A stretch of DNA of 64,000 bases, from assembly GCA_014075215.1 (NCBI GenBank), contig CP046177.1:744001-808000 (forward strand), in the 5' to 3' direction. Within the stretch, counting starts at the first letter, position 1. Each line of letters starts with the position of its first letter. The stretch is from Flavobacteriaceae bacterium (GTDB lineage: Bacteria > Bacteroidota > Bacteroidia > Flavobacteriales > Flavobacteriaceae). The notes under the pieces are model-generated. The model made no database searches. It saw nothing but the letters and a program-made list of their open reading frames with translations, and was not told where the DNA came from. Both the position numbers and the translations under genes were made by a program. Below, piece by piece: positions 27,856 through 37,510 of the stretch.

Positions 27856-28839
27856 ATGAAAAATGGTTATTTTGCAAATCGCAACTTTTCATACACTGGG
27901 CCGTCAGACTGTCTCAAAACTCTGTTTAATTTTCTTTTTAGATTTCTTAAAAAGTTGTATTTTAAAGCTATGGAATATATTAAGAAAATCCCTCGCAATC
28001 AGCTCAGTTTTTTTCCTACTGCTTTAGATGATTTAATTGACTCAGAAAATACTGTTCGCTTTATTGATGTATTTGTAGATGCTATAGAACTAAAGGCATT
28101 AGGCTTTCAAATGCTCTCACATACTGGTAAACCACCCTATAATCCCTGTGATTTACTCAAACTATACATCTACGGCTACATGAACCGTATAGGTTCTTCA
28201 CGTGCTTTAGAAAAAGAATGTCATCGCAATGTAGAACTCATGTGGCTCTTAGGCAATCTCAAAGCTGACCACAACACCATTAACCGATTTAGAAAAAACA
28301 ATCCCAAAGCAATCAAGCGAGTATTTAGACAAAGTGTAGCAATAGCCAAAAACTTTAACCTAATTGGAGGCTTGCTTATTGCAGGGGATTCTACCAAACT
28401 AAGGGCTCAAAATTCTAAAAAAAACAATTACAATAAAAAGAAAATAGAACGTCATTTAGCTTATATTGATAAAAAGTTAGATCAGCATAACCAAACCTTA
28501 GCCAACGCTGACGGGGATGCACCATACGATGATCATAGCAATCAAAAACAACTCATCGAAAAGCAACCCCAAAACCACAGGGCACATAAAGCAAAGTACC
28601 ACCATATTAAGCAACAACTCGATAATGACAACTCTTGTGAAAACCCTCAAATATCAACCACTGATCCTGATAGCAGACACCAAATTGTTCGCAGGCTCAT
28701 CACTGAAGTTTGCTATACCGCACAAACCACAGTAGATCACAAACACAAATTACTGATTGATTATAAAATTACCAATAGCAATGATAAAAAAACGATGGGT
28801 ACTATGCTTAGACGTGCAAAGACCATTCTTAGTAGCAGA
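27856..28839 (+). mobile_element. Truncated IS1182-family transposase (5' part)
   Basis: The left part of an IS1182-type element. Its end probably lies near 27903 (GTCAGACTGTCTCAAAA). The transposase starts at MEYIKKIPRNQLSFFP (ATG 27970) and shows the family text: PYNPCDLLKLYIYGYMNRIG, RALEKECHRNVELMWLLGNL, ADHNTINRFRKNN and the first catalytic Asp in LIAGDSTKLRAQ. The sequence leaves the family at TILSSR (28839), losing the last third with the other catalytic residues and the right end. The open frame continues without interruption into an unrelated protein. An ATG at 27856 opens the same frame earlier, upstream of the IS end. Confidence 0.8.
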
Positions 28840-30312
28840 CACGCTTATATTTATTGGACAGAAGGCTTATGGGAAAGTTTAAGGGGTAGACCACAAATGC
28901 AAAATAGAATTGACTTATACGTGCCACCTTCAGAATTCCCGGCGCTCAATGCCGAACTTCATAACCAAGTAACGCAATATCCTAATTGGATATTCGATGT
29001 TTGGTATATTTTGCCAAAACCTTTCAGAAGTAATATTGGTTACACAGCTGCACAAGGTTTTAGAGGCGATTATATTATGACTGAATTTCACGAGGTTGGA
29101 GACACAAACAGTTCAGAATACAACCTGATGCCAACCAATTACAGGAATACTATGAATCTTGTGATTGAAAACACCTTATTATGGGGTATACGACGAACAG
29201 GAATGCAGTTTGAAAACTGTGCGCAAATCACTCTAAAAAATAATCAAGTATACGGTTATGGTGCAGATATAGGTTTAGCACCATGGCGACCGATGCCTAA
29301 TCCATATCCGGGCAGATTAGAAGATGAGCCACATTCTATAGGATTGGATTTAGACCATTATCACAACACCCGCAGTTGGACCATAGAAAATAATACCATT
29401 AAAGGTTGGGGTGGCGAATCGCAGGCACTTACCTTGCCCATAAATGCAACAACAGTTGTAAACGGTGGTACGTTTAATAATTCAGGTACCGATATTTTTA
29501 TACGAGAAGTCAACTGGGCAAAAGGCTGGGAAGACAGAATTGTAGATAATACAGAGGTTAATGCCAACCCTCCGCACTATGCCAACCCAACACCATCGGG
29601 TCTAACCACGCCTTGGCGAACCATTAATATTCAAGGAAATATCACTTTTGGTAACGCCAATAAAAATATAGTTTTAGATGCTCAAATGCATTTATTGAAT
29701 AATGCAGGAGATGCTTTTGCTTTGCTACATCCGGACGGTTCAGGTGTAAAAATGAGTGCGTATTTCTTATTGCCAGACCATATCCAACTAAACTTTGGGC
29801 CATTTAACAACAGTAAAGTATACTTTGATGAGCAGGATGCCACTTACATTCCTGTACCCACATCAGATTTATTAACGCCATATTTATATCCTACGGAAAA
29901 TTTATTTCCGGAACGTGTTACACCAGCTATGTATCTCAATAAAAGTAATACGCAATTAATGACCGAATTTGGCACCTCTTTAGGAGGAGTTATTACTCCT
30001 TCCGGTGCAGTAACACATACGATGATTACAGGCGGAAAAATTGAAGCAAGTACGTTAAGCATAGAAGAACAAAATGCTTCCCAAAATTTAATATTGTATC
30101 CTAACCCAAGCAATGAATTAATTCATATAGAATCAAATAGCACTATAAAAACCGCTATAGTCTATGATTTAAACGGAAGAGTTGTTAAAAAAGTGAGTTC
30201 TGATACTATTAACGAAATCAATATTTCTGAGCTTTCTACAGGTATTTATTTGCTAAAATTATTTGATGCAAACGCTATGGTAATGAGTGCAAAGAAGGTT
30301 ATAAAACAGTAG
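28840..30312 (+). pseudogene. C-terminal part of a T9SS-secreted beta-helix-like protein, fused to the IS1182 fragment
   Basis: About 490 residues of an extracellular protein whose N-terminus (including signal peptide) was lost. The middle has repeats resembling a right-handed beta-helix (MNLVIENTLLWGIRRTG, ITLKNNQVYGYGAD, WTIENNTIKGWGG). The end is a type IX secretion C-terminal domain: LILYPNPSNELIHIES, VYDLNGRVVKKVS, ELSTGIYLLKLFD. Without a signal peptide it cannot reach the T9SS. It is in frame with the transposase fragment upstream, giving an 818-codon chimeric frame from 27856. The enzymatic activity of the original is unknown; polysaccharide-related is a guess from the fold. Confidence 0.7.
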
Positions 30313-30313
30313 G

Positions 30314-30333
30314 ACAGCAATGAAATTGCTTTT
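30314..30333 (+). terminator. Possible terminator after the chimeric gene
   Basis: AGCAAT-GAA-ATTGCT followed by TTT, directly after the stop. The stem is short. The remaining 130 bp to the IS-A end hold nothing recognisable. Confidence 0.45.
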
Positions 30334-30464
30334 AGTTATTTAGTCGAAATACTTTAAAGGAGTAGAAAAATTTAATAGCTCAATAACTAACACGGCTAGA
30401 CGGTTTATAAAACTGAAAGTCTTGTACTAAAAATGCATCATTTGAGCTAAAAGTTTTGGTAGAT

Positions 30465-30753
30465 TGGATATGCAACAAAAAATGGTACAAAAAGTTAAGC
30501 TACATTTTTGATTTGATATAATTTTTCAAATTCGATGATATTTTTGTAACCAAGAGCAGAATGTCTTCTGTATCTGTTGTACCAAGTTTCTATGTATTCA
30601 AAGACTTTAATTTGAAGACTTTTGTTGGATATAAACTTATTGTCTATCATTAGTTCTGTTTTGATTGTTTTAAAAAAAGATTCAGCTACTGCATTATCCC
30701 AACAGTTTCCTTTTCTACTCATACTGGGTGTTACATGATAACTTTTAAGGATA
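30465..30753 (-). mobile_element. IS-A copy 1, left part (3' end of the interrupted IS3-family element)
   Basis: From the terminal TGGATATGCAACAAAAAATG to the insertion point. It encodes the C-terminal part of OrfB (CWDNAVAESFFKTIKTEL with the catalytic Glu, ending LYQIKNVA). The sequence continues at 42527 after an 11,773-bp insertion. The bases ATA occur on both sides, and 289 + 973 - 3 bp equals the 1259 bp of the intact copy at 55207-56465. Confidence 0.93.
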
Positions 30754-30793
30754 TGTCTCGTCCTAAAATAGGGCTACAGTTAATTATTAAAAT

Positions 30794-31651
30794 TTATGCT
30801 ACATTTTTGTGCACGTAATTAGGTGTTTTATAATCTAAAGATAAATGTAATCTTTTATTATTATATAATTTGATTGCATTTTTTGTTGCTTTTTTGGCGT
30901 GATTGATATTTGTAAATGTTTGGTCGAGGAAGAATTCATCTTTTAAAATTCCGTTAACTCTTTCGGCCATTGCGTTTTCGTAGCAATGATTTTCTTGGGT
31001 CATACTGATTTGTATCTTTTTTCTTTTCAAAATTTGAGTATAAACATTGCTACAATATTGTATTCCTCTATCAGAATGATGTATGATTTCTTCGGTATTT
31101 TTAGTTTGATAAATAGCTTTATTTAAAGCTCTAACACAGCCTTTAAGTTCTAAACTATCACTAATATCATAGCCTACTATTTTTCTTGAATACATATCAG
31201 TAATAAGTGCTAAATAACAAAATCCATTTATAGTTCTTATATAGGTAATATCCGAAGCCCAAACTTGGTTAGGTCTATTAATGATCAGGTCTTTTATGAT
31301 ATTTTTATATTTATAAAAACGATGGTAAGAGTTGGTTGTTTTAGAAGAATATTTTTTCCTTCTAATTAACAAATTATTTTCTTTTAAGATTCTAAATAAC
31401 TGGTCTCTACCTATATTTATATTCTGTTTCCTAAAATCATTATGTAAGGATTTCATTAGCTTTCTAGTACCTTCTCTGGGTAATGTTTTCCTGCTTTTTT
31501 TAACAAGCATTATTACATTTTGTTCTATTTGTTTTTTAAGAACAAACCTTTTTTGATATTTGTAATAAGCATCTCTTTTTAACTCGAAAGCATTACAAAT
31601 AGTAGCGATGGCGTACCTTCTTTTTTTTCTATTAATCGGTGCTATTTTCAT
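30794..31651 (-). CDS. IS3-family transposase OrfB (IS-B copy 1)
   Basis: A 285-aa DDE transposase: HTH_21-like start (KKRRYAIATICNAF), then the rve core with WASDITYI, IIHHSDRGIQYCS and AMAERVNGILKDEF supplying D, D and E. The start overlaps the OrfA stop (TAATG), so it is made by re-initiation or as a frameshift fusion. Identical to the protein at 41258-42115. Confidence 0.93.
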   Translation of the reverse strand: MKIAPINRKKRRYAIATICNAFELKRDAYYKYQKRFVLKKQIEQNVIMLVKKSRKTLPREGTRKLMKSLHNDFRKQNINIGRDQLFRILKENNLLIRRKKYSSKTTNSYHRFYKYKNIIKDLIINRPNQVWASDITYIRTINGFCYLALITDMYSRKIVGYDISDSLELKGCVRALNKAIYQTKNTEEIIHHSDRGIQYCSNVYTQILKRKKIQISMTQENHCYENAMAERVNGILKDEFFLDQTFTNINHAKKATKNAIKLYNNKRLHLSLDYKTPNYVHKNVA

Positions 31652-32046
31652 TAAGGCTTTATGTTTAAGTTTTTTTTTAATTCTTCAACATTTTTATAGC
31701 CAAGATTTTCAGCAGCTACTTCAAGATAACTATCATTCACAAGTTTATCTAGATCCTTTTTAATAAGAAGATCTTTGAGTTGTTTTAGCTCTTTTTGAAG
31801 GGCTTTAATACGGGATAATTCGTCGTCTGTTTGCACGGTTACACGGGTGTTCATTAAATCTTTACGGTCATATTTTTTAATCCATACGTTTATCGTACTA
31901 GATTGTATGCCGTAAGTTAAGGCAATTTGTCTTTTGGAATGGTTTCCTTTGGTAAGTTCTGCTAATACTTTGAGTTTAAAACTCTCACTATAACGTCTTA
32001 CATATCCATCATTTTTATACATATACTTGTTGTTTTTTGTATACAT
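31651..32046 (-). CDS. IS3-family OrfA (IS-B copy 1)
   Basis: 131 aa with a helix-turn-helix (SKRQIALTYGIQSSTINVWI) and a leucine-rich coiled coil (ELSRIKALQKELKQLKDLL). It binds the IS ends and is the N-terminal part of the transposase. Identical to 42115-42510. Confidence 0.92.
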   Translation of the reverse strand: MYTKNNKYMYKNDGYVRRYSESFKLKVLAELTKGNHSKRQIALTYGIQSSTINVWIKKYDRKDLMNTRVTVQTDDELSRIKALQKELKQLKDLLIKKDLDKLVNDSYLEVAAENLGYKNVEELKKNLNIKP

Positions 32047-32068
32047 ATTTCAGGACGGGTCACAATTG

Positions 32069-32204
32069 CGCCCAACGATTTAGTATATGAAAAGTAGCGG
32101 ACTTAAAAGCACTGACTTTTCAATTTATACCTAATGCTAAATTTACAAAACTAACTTTAAATGAAGCACTTAAACCGCTATTTTTTATATACCGTGTTGG
32201 GCGT
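32069..32204. repeat. attC-like palindrome R1
   Basis: It begins with CGCCCAACG and ends with CGTGTTGGGCG, so the outer 7-mers GCCCAAC (32070-32076) and GTTGGGC (32196-32202) fit the integron core sites RYYYAAC and GTTRRRY. Inner arms GTATATGAAAAGTAGCGG and the complement of GTATATAAAAAATAGCGG pair with few mismatches. It starts 7 bp from the IS-B end and lies directly after the 3' end of the SymE gene. Compare R2, R3 and R4. Confidence 0.65.
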
Positions 32205-32214
32205 ATGTTACTTT

Positions 32215-32406
32215 TCATTCGTTTTTGTCAGTTAGTGTAATAGTCAGTTTATTTTTTTGTTGGTCAATCTCAATTTCTTTTCCGATTTCAAATCCAAGTT
32301 CTCTCAACCATTTTCCTTCAAGTCGAATTTCAGGAACAACAGCATATTTACTCCATTCGCGAGATTGGTATTTTTGATAAATTTTTAGCTTTCTAAATCG
32401 ACTCAT
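32215..32406 (-). CDS. SymE-family toxin-like protein
   Basis: A 63-aa protein from ATG 32406 (MSRFRKLKIYQKYQ). It matches the SymE family: PEIRLEGKWLRELGFEIG, then EIEIDQQKNKLTITL, an AbrB-like fold turned RNA-nuclease in the SOS-induced E. coli SymE. The longer frame back to 32475 would run over the divergent promoter, so I use the inner ATG. A small HTH gene is divergent, 59 bp away. Pairing of SymE-like genes with an XRE regulator suggests a toxin-regulator pair. No antisense RNA could be assigned. Confidence 0.75.
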   Translation of the reverse strand: MSRFRKLKIYQKYQSREWSKYAVVPEIRLEGKWLRELGFEIGKEIEIDQQKNKLTITLTDKNE

Positions 32407-32414
32407 TAAAAACT

Positions 32415-32432
32415 TGTTCGTTATGACGAACA
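32415..32432. promoter_or_regulatory. Inverted-repeat operator between symE-like and HTH genes
   Basis: TGTTCGT-TATG-ACGAACA is a perfect 7-bp inverted repeat in the 59-bp divergent region. It is the obvious binding site for the adjacent XRE protein and lies 9 bp before the toxin start. Confidence 0.6.
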
Positions 32433-32465
32433 CAATATATAAATAATTTATCGAAATTCGGTATA

Positions 32466-32684
32466 GTGAACACAAAAGAATTAAAATATTTTAAAAAATT
32501 AGGTGCTAAAATCAAGCAATTAAGAGAAGAAAAAGAGATTGACCAAAAGTCTTTTGCTTTTGATTGTGGAATTGGAAGAACTCAATTGTATATGATTGAA
32601 AACGGAAAAACGAATCCTCGTTTGTTTACTTTGATGAAAATTGCTGATGGATTAGAAATTTCGGTTTCTGTACTTCTAAAATAG
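32466..32684 (+). CDS. XRE-family transcriptional regulator
   Basis: A 72-aa single-domain HTH protein: LGAKIKQLREEKEIDQKSFAF, CGIGRTQLYMIENGKTNPRL, LMKIADGLEISVSVLLK. The start codon at 32466 is GTG. It probably represses itself and the divergent SymE-like gene via the inverted repeat at 32415-32432. Downstream lies palindrome R2. Confidence 0.88.
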   Translation: MNTKELKYFKKLGAKIKQLREEKEIDQKSFAFDCGIGRTQLYMIENGKTNPRLFTLMKIADGLEISVSVLLK

Positions 32685-32764
32685 CTCAATTTTACTGTAT
32701 TACTTTAGATGTATGATTCCACTTTATTTGATAACCAACAGATTTTATCATTTTATTGCCAATT

Positions 32765-32832
32765 ACGCCCAACGGTCGTGTATATGTGCCGTATCCCGCA
32801 GGGTATGGCATCATATATGATGTTAGTGGCTG
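32765..32832. repeat. attC-like palindrome R2 (short form)
   Basis: It starts ACGCCCAACGG and ends ATGTTAGTGGC. Arms GTATATGTGCCGTATCCC and GGGTATGGCATCATATATG form a long imperfect hairpin of about 65 bp around a 3-nt loop. The left core GCCCAAC fits RYYYAAC; the right core is degenerate. It lies between the HTH gene and the 3' end of the PqiA-like gene, i.e. right after the six-gene operon. Confidence 0.55.
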
Positions 32833-32851
32833 GGTGTCTTATGTCTCTCAT

Positions 32852-34120
32852 TTAAAAATAGTTGTCATATTTTGGTTTTAAGTTCCCTGTACTTCCAGAC
32901 TTATATAACAATGAGAATATAACAAACAGAGAAAAGAAAATAACACCCATTTCCAAATTTGAATTATTAGTATTTGGAATAACACTTATGTTGCTAGTCC
33001 GGGATACCGATATTTTCAAAACGTTGTCTAAAAAACTACTAATCCCAATATAGGACAAAAAAATCGCTACTATAAAAACATCTGCCATACTCCATTTACT
33101 CGTTTTTCTAATGAAGAAGTCAGTAAACTGATTAGTCGTTTTACTTGCTATTTCATAGATTATTGATGTTATTTTAGTAAATGGGAATATAACGCTGAAA
33201 GCTAAAATCAATAAACCTGTAAAGAATTAGTTAAAAGAACCGTCTTGAAAAAGTATTTTTATTACCTGTATAATACTCTTTGAACGAAAGTATAAAACTT
33301 GGTTTTTAAACTCAATTTTCTCTCCGATTAGTATAAATTCAAAAGTATCCAGTCGTACATCAAGAGAAATCATTGGTATTAAGACTCCAACAAAAAAACA
33401 AGAACACAATGCAATTAATGGATAAACAGTTTTTTCGAGACTTCCGATATTCGGGATAAATTGACTACAAAAAATGCTTATTGTTAGAAAAATTAGGAAC
33501 AATGAAAATAATTTTAGTTTTTTATTCAATCCTTCTTTTTCCGTTTCTAGATATTGTAAACAGGTAACTGTTTCTGAATGTGCGAAATTGTATTTATCTA
33601 AAATAGTGTTTCTCACGCTGTAATTCGTAAGGGATGGGTTTTTATCAAAAAGAACGTGAAGCCCACTTGATAACTGCTCCTTTATCCGATTTTGAGTTTC
33701 GGGAGTTTCAACGATTGATATTATTTCATCAGCCCATTCAGGCACTTGCCCTTTGAAATTATTCTTGTTAAATGATACACTATAAACAAAAGTCTTGATA
33801 AGTTGCTCAATAAGATTACCCTTGTCTTGTTCTGTTTCCAAAAATCTATCTACTTCGTCTATCAAGATATAGATTCCAGTTTCGATATATTTCTTAAGGT
33901 GCTCTTTGTTTTCAGGGTTGAGTTCATATTCGTTTATCCTGTCAAAAAATACATCTGTTATCTTTTGCTTCCATTCATTAACATCAAAGAGACCATACTT
34001 AATGCTTTTTAGCTCGGAAATTTCAAGATTTATCTGTTGTTTTTCAAAAGATAGAGACACAACTTTATAAATGAGAAAAGTGCTGATTAAAGCTGTCAAT
34101 ATGATTAAAGACATCTTCAT
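32852..34120 (-). pseudogene. PqiA-like membrane protein with N-terminal extension, interrupted by one in-frame stop
   Basis: One reading frame of about 422 codons with a single TAA at 33227-33229. Before the stop (297 aa) come an N-terminal span, a helical soluble part (about 30-210) and two spans, with PMISLDVRLDTFEFILIG and LYFRSKSIIQVIKILF. After it come LLILAFSVIFPFTKITSI and KWSMADVFIVAIFLS, a hallmark of paraquat-inducible protein A. The two parts together make one PqiA domain, so the stop cuts it. PqiA proteins take part in envelope lipid or stress processes. The start overlaps the DUF805 stop (ATGA). Last gene of the six-gene operon. The stop could be a mutation, an error or a read-through site. 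Confidence 0.7.
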
Positions 34121-34644
34121 TTTTTTTCTTTCAACTCATCAAAATACTTGACATTTTTAACTGGTCTTGGGTCAATGCCGAACTTATTTGTACTGATTGT
34201 ACCTTTCGACAATAGGAGAAAAAGGTTGTATAAGGGAATCAAAATCAGCCAACCAGTCTTATTTGTGTCGTGTATTCTTTTTATACTTTGTATCAGAAGA
34301 AATATAATTGCTATTAAAGGTAAAACTATGAAATTAGCAATGGCAAAAATTCTATACTGTAAATAAAAGTCATTGGGAGGAAGGTCGTTTTGTAATGCGA
34401 ATAGATATTCTACTTCGCTCCAGTATACATCTGATTTTTCAGCAATAGAAGAAACATAACTTTCATAGGTAGGAAATGAATAGCTGAAGAATACATAATT
34501 CGAAAAGAATATGAGTAGAAATATCAATAAACTCCTAAGCAGAAATGCTCTAAGCGTGATTCTACCTTTTATTGATAGAAAGCCCACTTCTTCATTTGTA
34601 GATTTGGGCAGTTTATATTGATAGATGTTTCCTTTTTTACTCAT
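34117..34644 (-). CDS. DUF805-family membrane protein
   Basis: 175 aa. DUF805 features are the start LSIKGRITLRAFLLR, four hydrophobic segments, the motif IKRIHDTNKTGWLILIPLY and the end GTISTNKFGIDPRP. The family is widespread and of unknown function in the inner membrane; members often accompany mobile or conflict genes. It overlaps both neighbours by 4-8 bp, which indicates translational coupling within the six-gene operon. Confidence 0.85.
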   Translation of the reverse strand: MSKKGNIYQYKLPKSTNEEVGFLSIKGRITLRAFLLRSLLIFLLIFFSNYVFFSYSFPTYESYVSSIAEKSDVYWSEVEYLFALQNDLPPNDFYLQYRIFAIANFIVLPLIAIIFLLIQSIKRIHDTNKTGWLILIPLYNLFLLLSKGTISTNKFGIDPRPVKNVKYFDELKEKK

Positions 34645-35230
34645 TTGTCAATTTGATAGTATCTATCTTAAAATTATATAAGTTCTTAATAGTATTATAC
34701 TTTTCCTTAAGTACATCAACATTGTCAACACAGGTATTAATTGTTATTAGCTCAGTTTTAAGTTTGTCATATCTCATTGAAACTTCAACTTCCTTGGAAT
34801 GTTGAAGAACCGTGATAGAGTTGTTAAAATTATTGTAATAATTTGCTTGTCGTTCAAACTCAAAAGTAAAGATTGAATCTGGTTCTATAGTTGTATATTC
34901 TGTTTGATATTCTTTATAAGAGTTCTCCTTGTTATAAGAACTGAAATATCCGTACTTATAACTAACTGAAAATTCATTTGAATACTTTGTGCTATTATTT
35001 TTTATTGATACAAAGTGTGTTACTCTCTTGGTTGTATCATTAAACACTAATTCATCACGAACTATGGAGTAATCAACTAAAGTATCCACATAAACATTCT
35101 TATATTCAGTAAACCATTCTACTTTTTCAATTTGTTCATCTTTGCAATTGTTTTCGCACGAGTTAAAAGCAAGAAATGCAAACAAAACAACGGGTAAGAT
35201 AAAAATATCTTTAGGAAATCTTTTTATCAT
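34637..35230 (-). CDS. Predicted lipoprotein of the GTPase-membrane operon
   Basis: 197 aa from ATG 35230, which overlaps the preceding stop as ATGA (the upstream ATG at 35239 is less likely). The signal peptide ends in the lipobox FAFLAFNSC. The mature part is beta-rich with many Tyr, Asn and Ser (EWFTEYKNVYVDTLVDYSIV) and resembles no family I know. It is expected to sit on the outer face of the inner membrane or on the outer membrane. Confidence 0.75.
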   Translation of the reverse strand: MIKRFPKDIFILPVVLFAFLAFNSCENNCKDEQIEKVEWFTEYKNVYVDTLVDYSIVRDELVFNDTTKRVTHFVSIKNNSTKYSNEFSVSYKYGYFSSYNKENSYKEYQTEYTTIEPDSIFTFEFERQANYYNNFNNSITVLQHSKEVEVSMRYDKLKTELITINTCVDNVDVLKEKYNTIKNLYNFKIDTIKLTNE

Positions 35231-36536
35231 TCTGTACAAGGCATTATAATTTTCATTCCAGCTTCTTTCAGGTAAGGATCTCCGTCAGATGGTCTCACAA
35301 ATGCATCTTTGTTGCACTCGATTATTTCATCTTTAGTATACTTATTGTCGAACTTATTAAGCAATGTGTTTATCCCCATTCCACTAGTAACTTCCACTGT
35401 TTTCTGTTTAATAGTTGGGCTTTGAGGTTTCTTGAAATACGAATGGTCAATATTCAGTTTTTCACAATCGCGTACTATAGCATTATAGTGATTCACCCCT
35501 TTGTTCTTTTCAAATTGGTCGATATTAACAAGTATAGCACTAAGGAGAGAGCGATTGTCAAGATTGTCCAGAATATTATCAATATTAATAGTGTTTTCCT
35601 GCTGCGAGGGTTTGTTTTGATTTCCATTATCCACGCCTGAATCTTGACTTGTAACGATACTTGGAGGTTGAGTATTCTTTTTGTCATCCAAGTAGAAGTC
35701 CTTAAAAAAAAAGCCCCAAGTGATAGCAATAAAACTGCCGATGTAATCGCAAGTGCTTTGATTTTTTTGCCGCTAGATTTCCTAAAAGCGATTAACTTAC
35801 TCTCTAAATCAACGTATTTGCTTTTTTCTCTTAGAATATCACTTTTTAGTTTGTCGGTAACATTATCCGTACTAGTTTTAGTTGTATGTGTAGGTTTTGT
35901 CCTAACTGGTTCTTTATACTCAATTAACTGCGAATTTGATATAGTGTAGAATTTATTGCCAAATTTGTGCAAAAATCGATTATTTAATTTGGTATTGAAA
36001 ATATTCTTTTCATTTGACACATATACATTTGAATAACTTTTACGACATTCAGAAATCTGATTTATTTTAGATTCATAATCTTCAAGAAATAGAGGTAATG
36101 TTCCGTGTTCATTAGAGTAATCGGCTGTAAATTCAAAATCACTAAATATTTTGTCATCTAAACTAAATGAACTAACCATATCCGATATTTTCGTAGAGTT
36201 GAACATTTTCCCACTTAATGCCTGTTTTTTAAAATGACTTAAGAGTCCATTTAATATCTTAAAATTATTATCATTAACAGCTATTTCTTTATTTGACTTA
36301 ATAGCTACACCAATCACAATGCCGTCACGTCCTGCATTATATGCTTTGGCGAAGCTGTATAGTTCTAAATATGAGTAACCATTTTTTGTAAACGTGTGAA
36401 ATACATCTTGATGCTTTGATTCCAGTTTCAGACTTGGCTCAAAATGGTCTACTTTGCTTTTTACACCTTGAGGCTTAAATCCGAAGGATTCAAAACCATC
36501 TGGCTTTCCGAAGAAAATAATACTAGTATCTTCCAT
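35227..36536 (-). pseudogene. Membrane-anchored GTPase-partner protein with LysM-like tail; frames joined at a T9 tract
   Basis: Two frames make one protein of about 436 aa. The first (from 36536) has an N-terminal domain of unknown fold (FFGKPDGFESFGFKP, YSYLELYSFAKAYNAGRDG), a Thr/Lys-rich linker and one membrane span (KALAITSAVLLLSLGAFF). There the coding strand has nine T (35704-35712), and the frame runs on into nonsense. Ten T, or seven, would join it to DFYLDDKKNTQPPS and the second frame ending at 35227, which closes with a LysM-like segment (INTLLNKFDNKYTKDEIIECN...LKEAGMKIIMP). The likely topology is cytoplasmic N-terminus and periplasmic LysM-like tail that could bind peptidoglycan. 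It sits 6 bp after the GTPase-like gene. It is either active by slippage, phase-off, or misassembled. Confidence 0.65.
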
Positions 36537-36542
36537 AATAAT

Positions 36543-37491
36543 TTATCCAAATAGTCTTTTAAAAAATGCAAATAAACCACCACCTTCAGATTTACCTGTG
36601 GCAAGTTTATATAAATTGTTCCAGAAATTATGTGGGTATTGGAAGTCTAGCCTTTGTATATATACCACTGGGTTATTGTCATCATCAAATGTGTCGACTA
36701 ACTTTCCTACAGAAAATTCTCCATATACTATTTTTGCGTTTCTACTTTTTATAGCATTGTCTAGTGATGGCCTAAATTGCTTAATGTAATTTTCAACTAC
36801 CACATTTTCGTTAACTGGAATTTTATCCCATTGAGATACTATAACGATAAATTTAGATACGCTATAAAGATTTGGCATATTAACCTTTATATAGTTTATA
36901 AAATTCTGATGCAAAGTGTCTTCGTCTTTATCTCCTTTTACAGGCTTATAAGGAGTTATGAGACAAAATACAGGCTTACCTAATTCACAGGCTTTTAGTA
37001 TTCCTTCAATTTTAGGATTAAATTTACCTTTATTGTCAGTCTTGATTTCCTCCAAATCTTCACCAGCTAAATCAACAAAAGCCAATTTAAGCACCGGAAG
37101 TCCCTTTTTGTTCGGTTCCATATCCATTCCTATTAAATCTAGGGTTCCTTTTTCAGTAGAAGGATATGCTTCCTTGTCGTCAAAGTACTTAACCATAGTA
37201 TCTCTAGACACGTTACCTTTGTCGTAAGGATACTCGTTTAAATCAAGTGCTGACCATTTTTTTTTCAGTATATCTTTGGCTATAATACAAAAGTGACGAC
37301 AAGAACAAAGACTTTCCTGCTTTTGGAAAACCAATGGGAACAACAATATGACGACCTTCTTGATTAAGGTTGTCAAAAATTTCCATTATGTTTTTTTGAC
37401 TTAAATCCGCTAGTGGAATCCTTGAAGATTTTTCTGGTTCTGGATTATTCGATTGGCTCTCTTGATTTTCTGTTGATATATAATCGCTCAT
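36543..37491 (-). pseudogene. P-loop GTPase-like protein, frameshifted at an A9 tract
   Basis: Reading eight instead of nine A on the coding strand at 37257-37265 gives one 315-aa protein. It has an acidic disordered start, Walker A GFPKAGKS (54-61), a G3-like VDLAGED (139-145) and a G4-like SQWDK (219-223, in place of NKxD), and ends in a hydrophobic GGGLFAFFKRLFG. This resembles the TRAFAC 'double-GTPase' type proteins described in predicted bacterial conflict systems; that family link is my reading, not a search result. As written, translation stops after 82 residues, right behind the P-loop. It is second in the operon, 20 bp after the membrane protein. Confidence 0.7.
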
Positions 37492-37510
37492 TACTTTCTA
37501 TTTATTTGGT

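Larger units (their letters stand above)
30754..32062 (-). mobile_element. IS-B copy 1 (IS3 family)
   Basis: 1309 bp with imperfect terminal inverted repeats (TGTCTCGTCCTAAAATA at the left; the right end is the complement of TGACCCGTCCTGAAATA). It encodes OrfA and OrfB on the minus strand. I saw no base difference from copy 2 at 41218-42526. Confidence 0.92.

Noticed and set aside
37266..37376. Separate start at 37376 for the C-terminal GTPase-like frame
   Set aside because: The translated text there is the wrong frame of the P-loop region; the real N-terminus is the frame starting at 37491, joined at the A9 tract.
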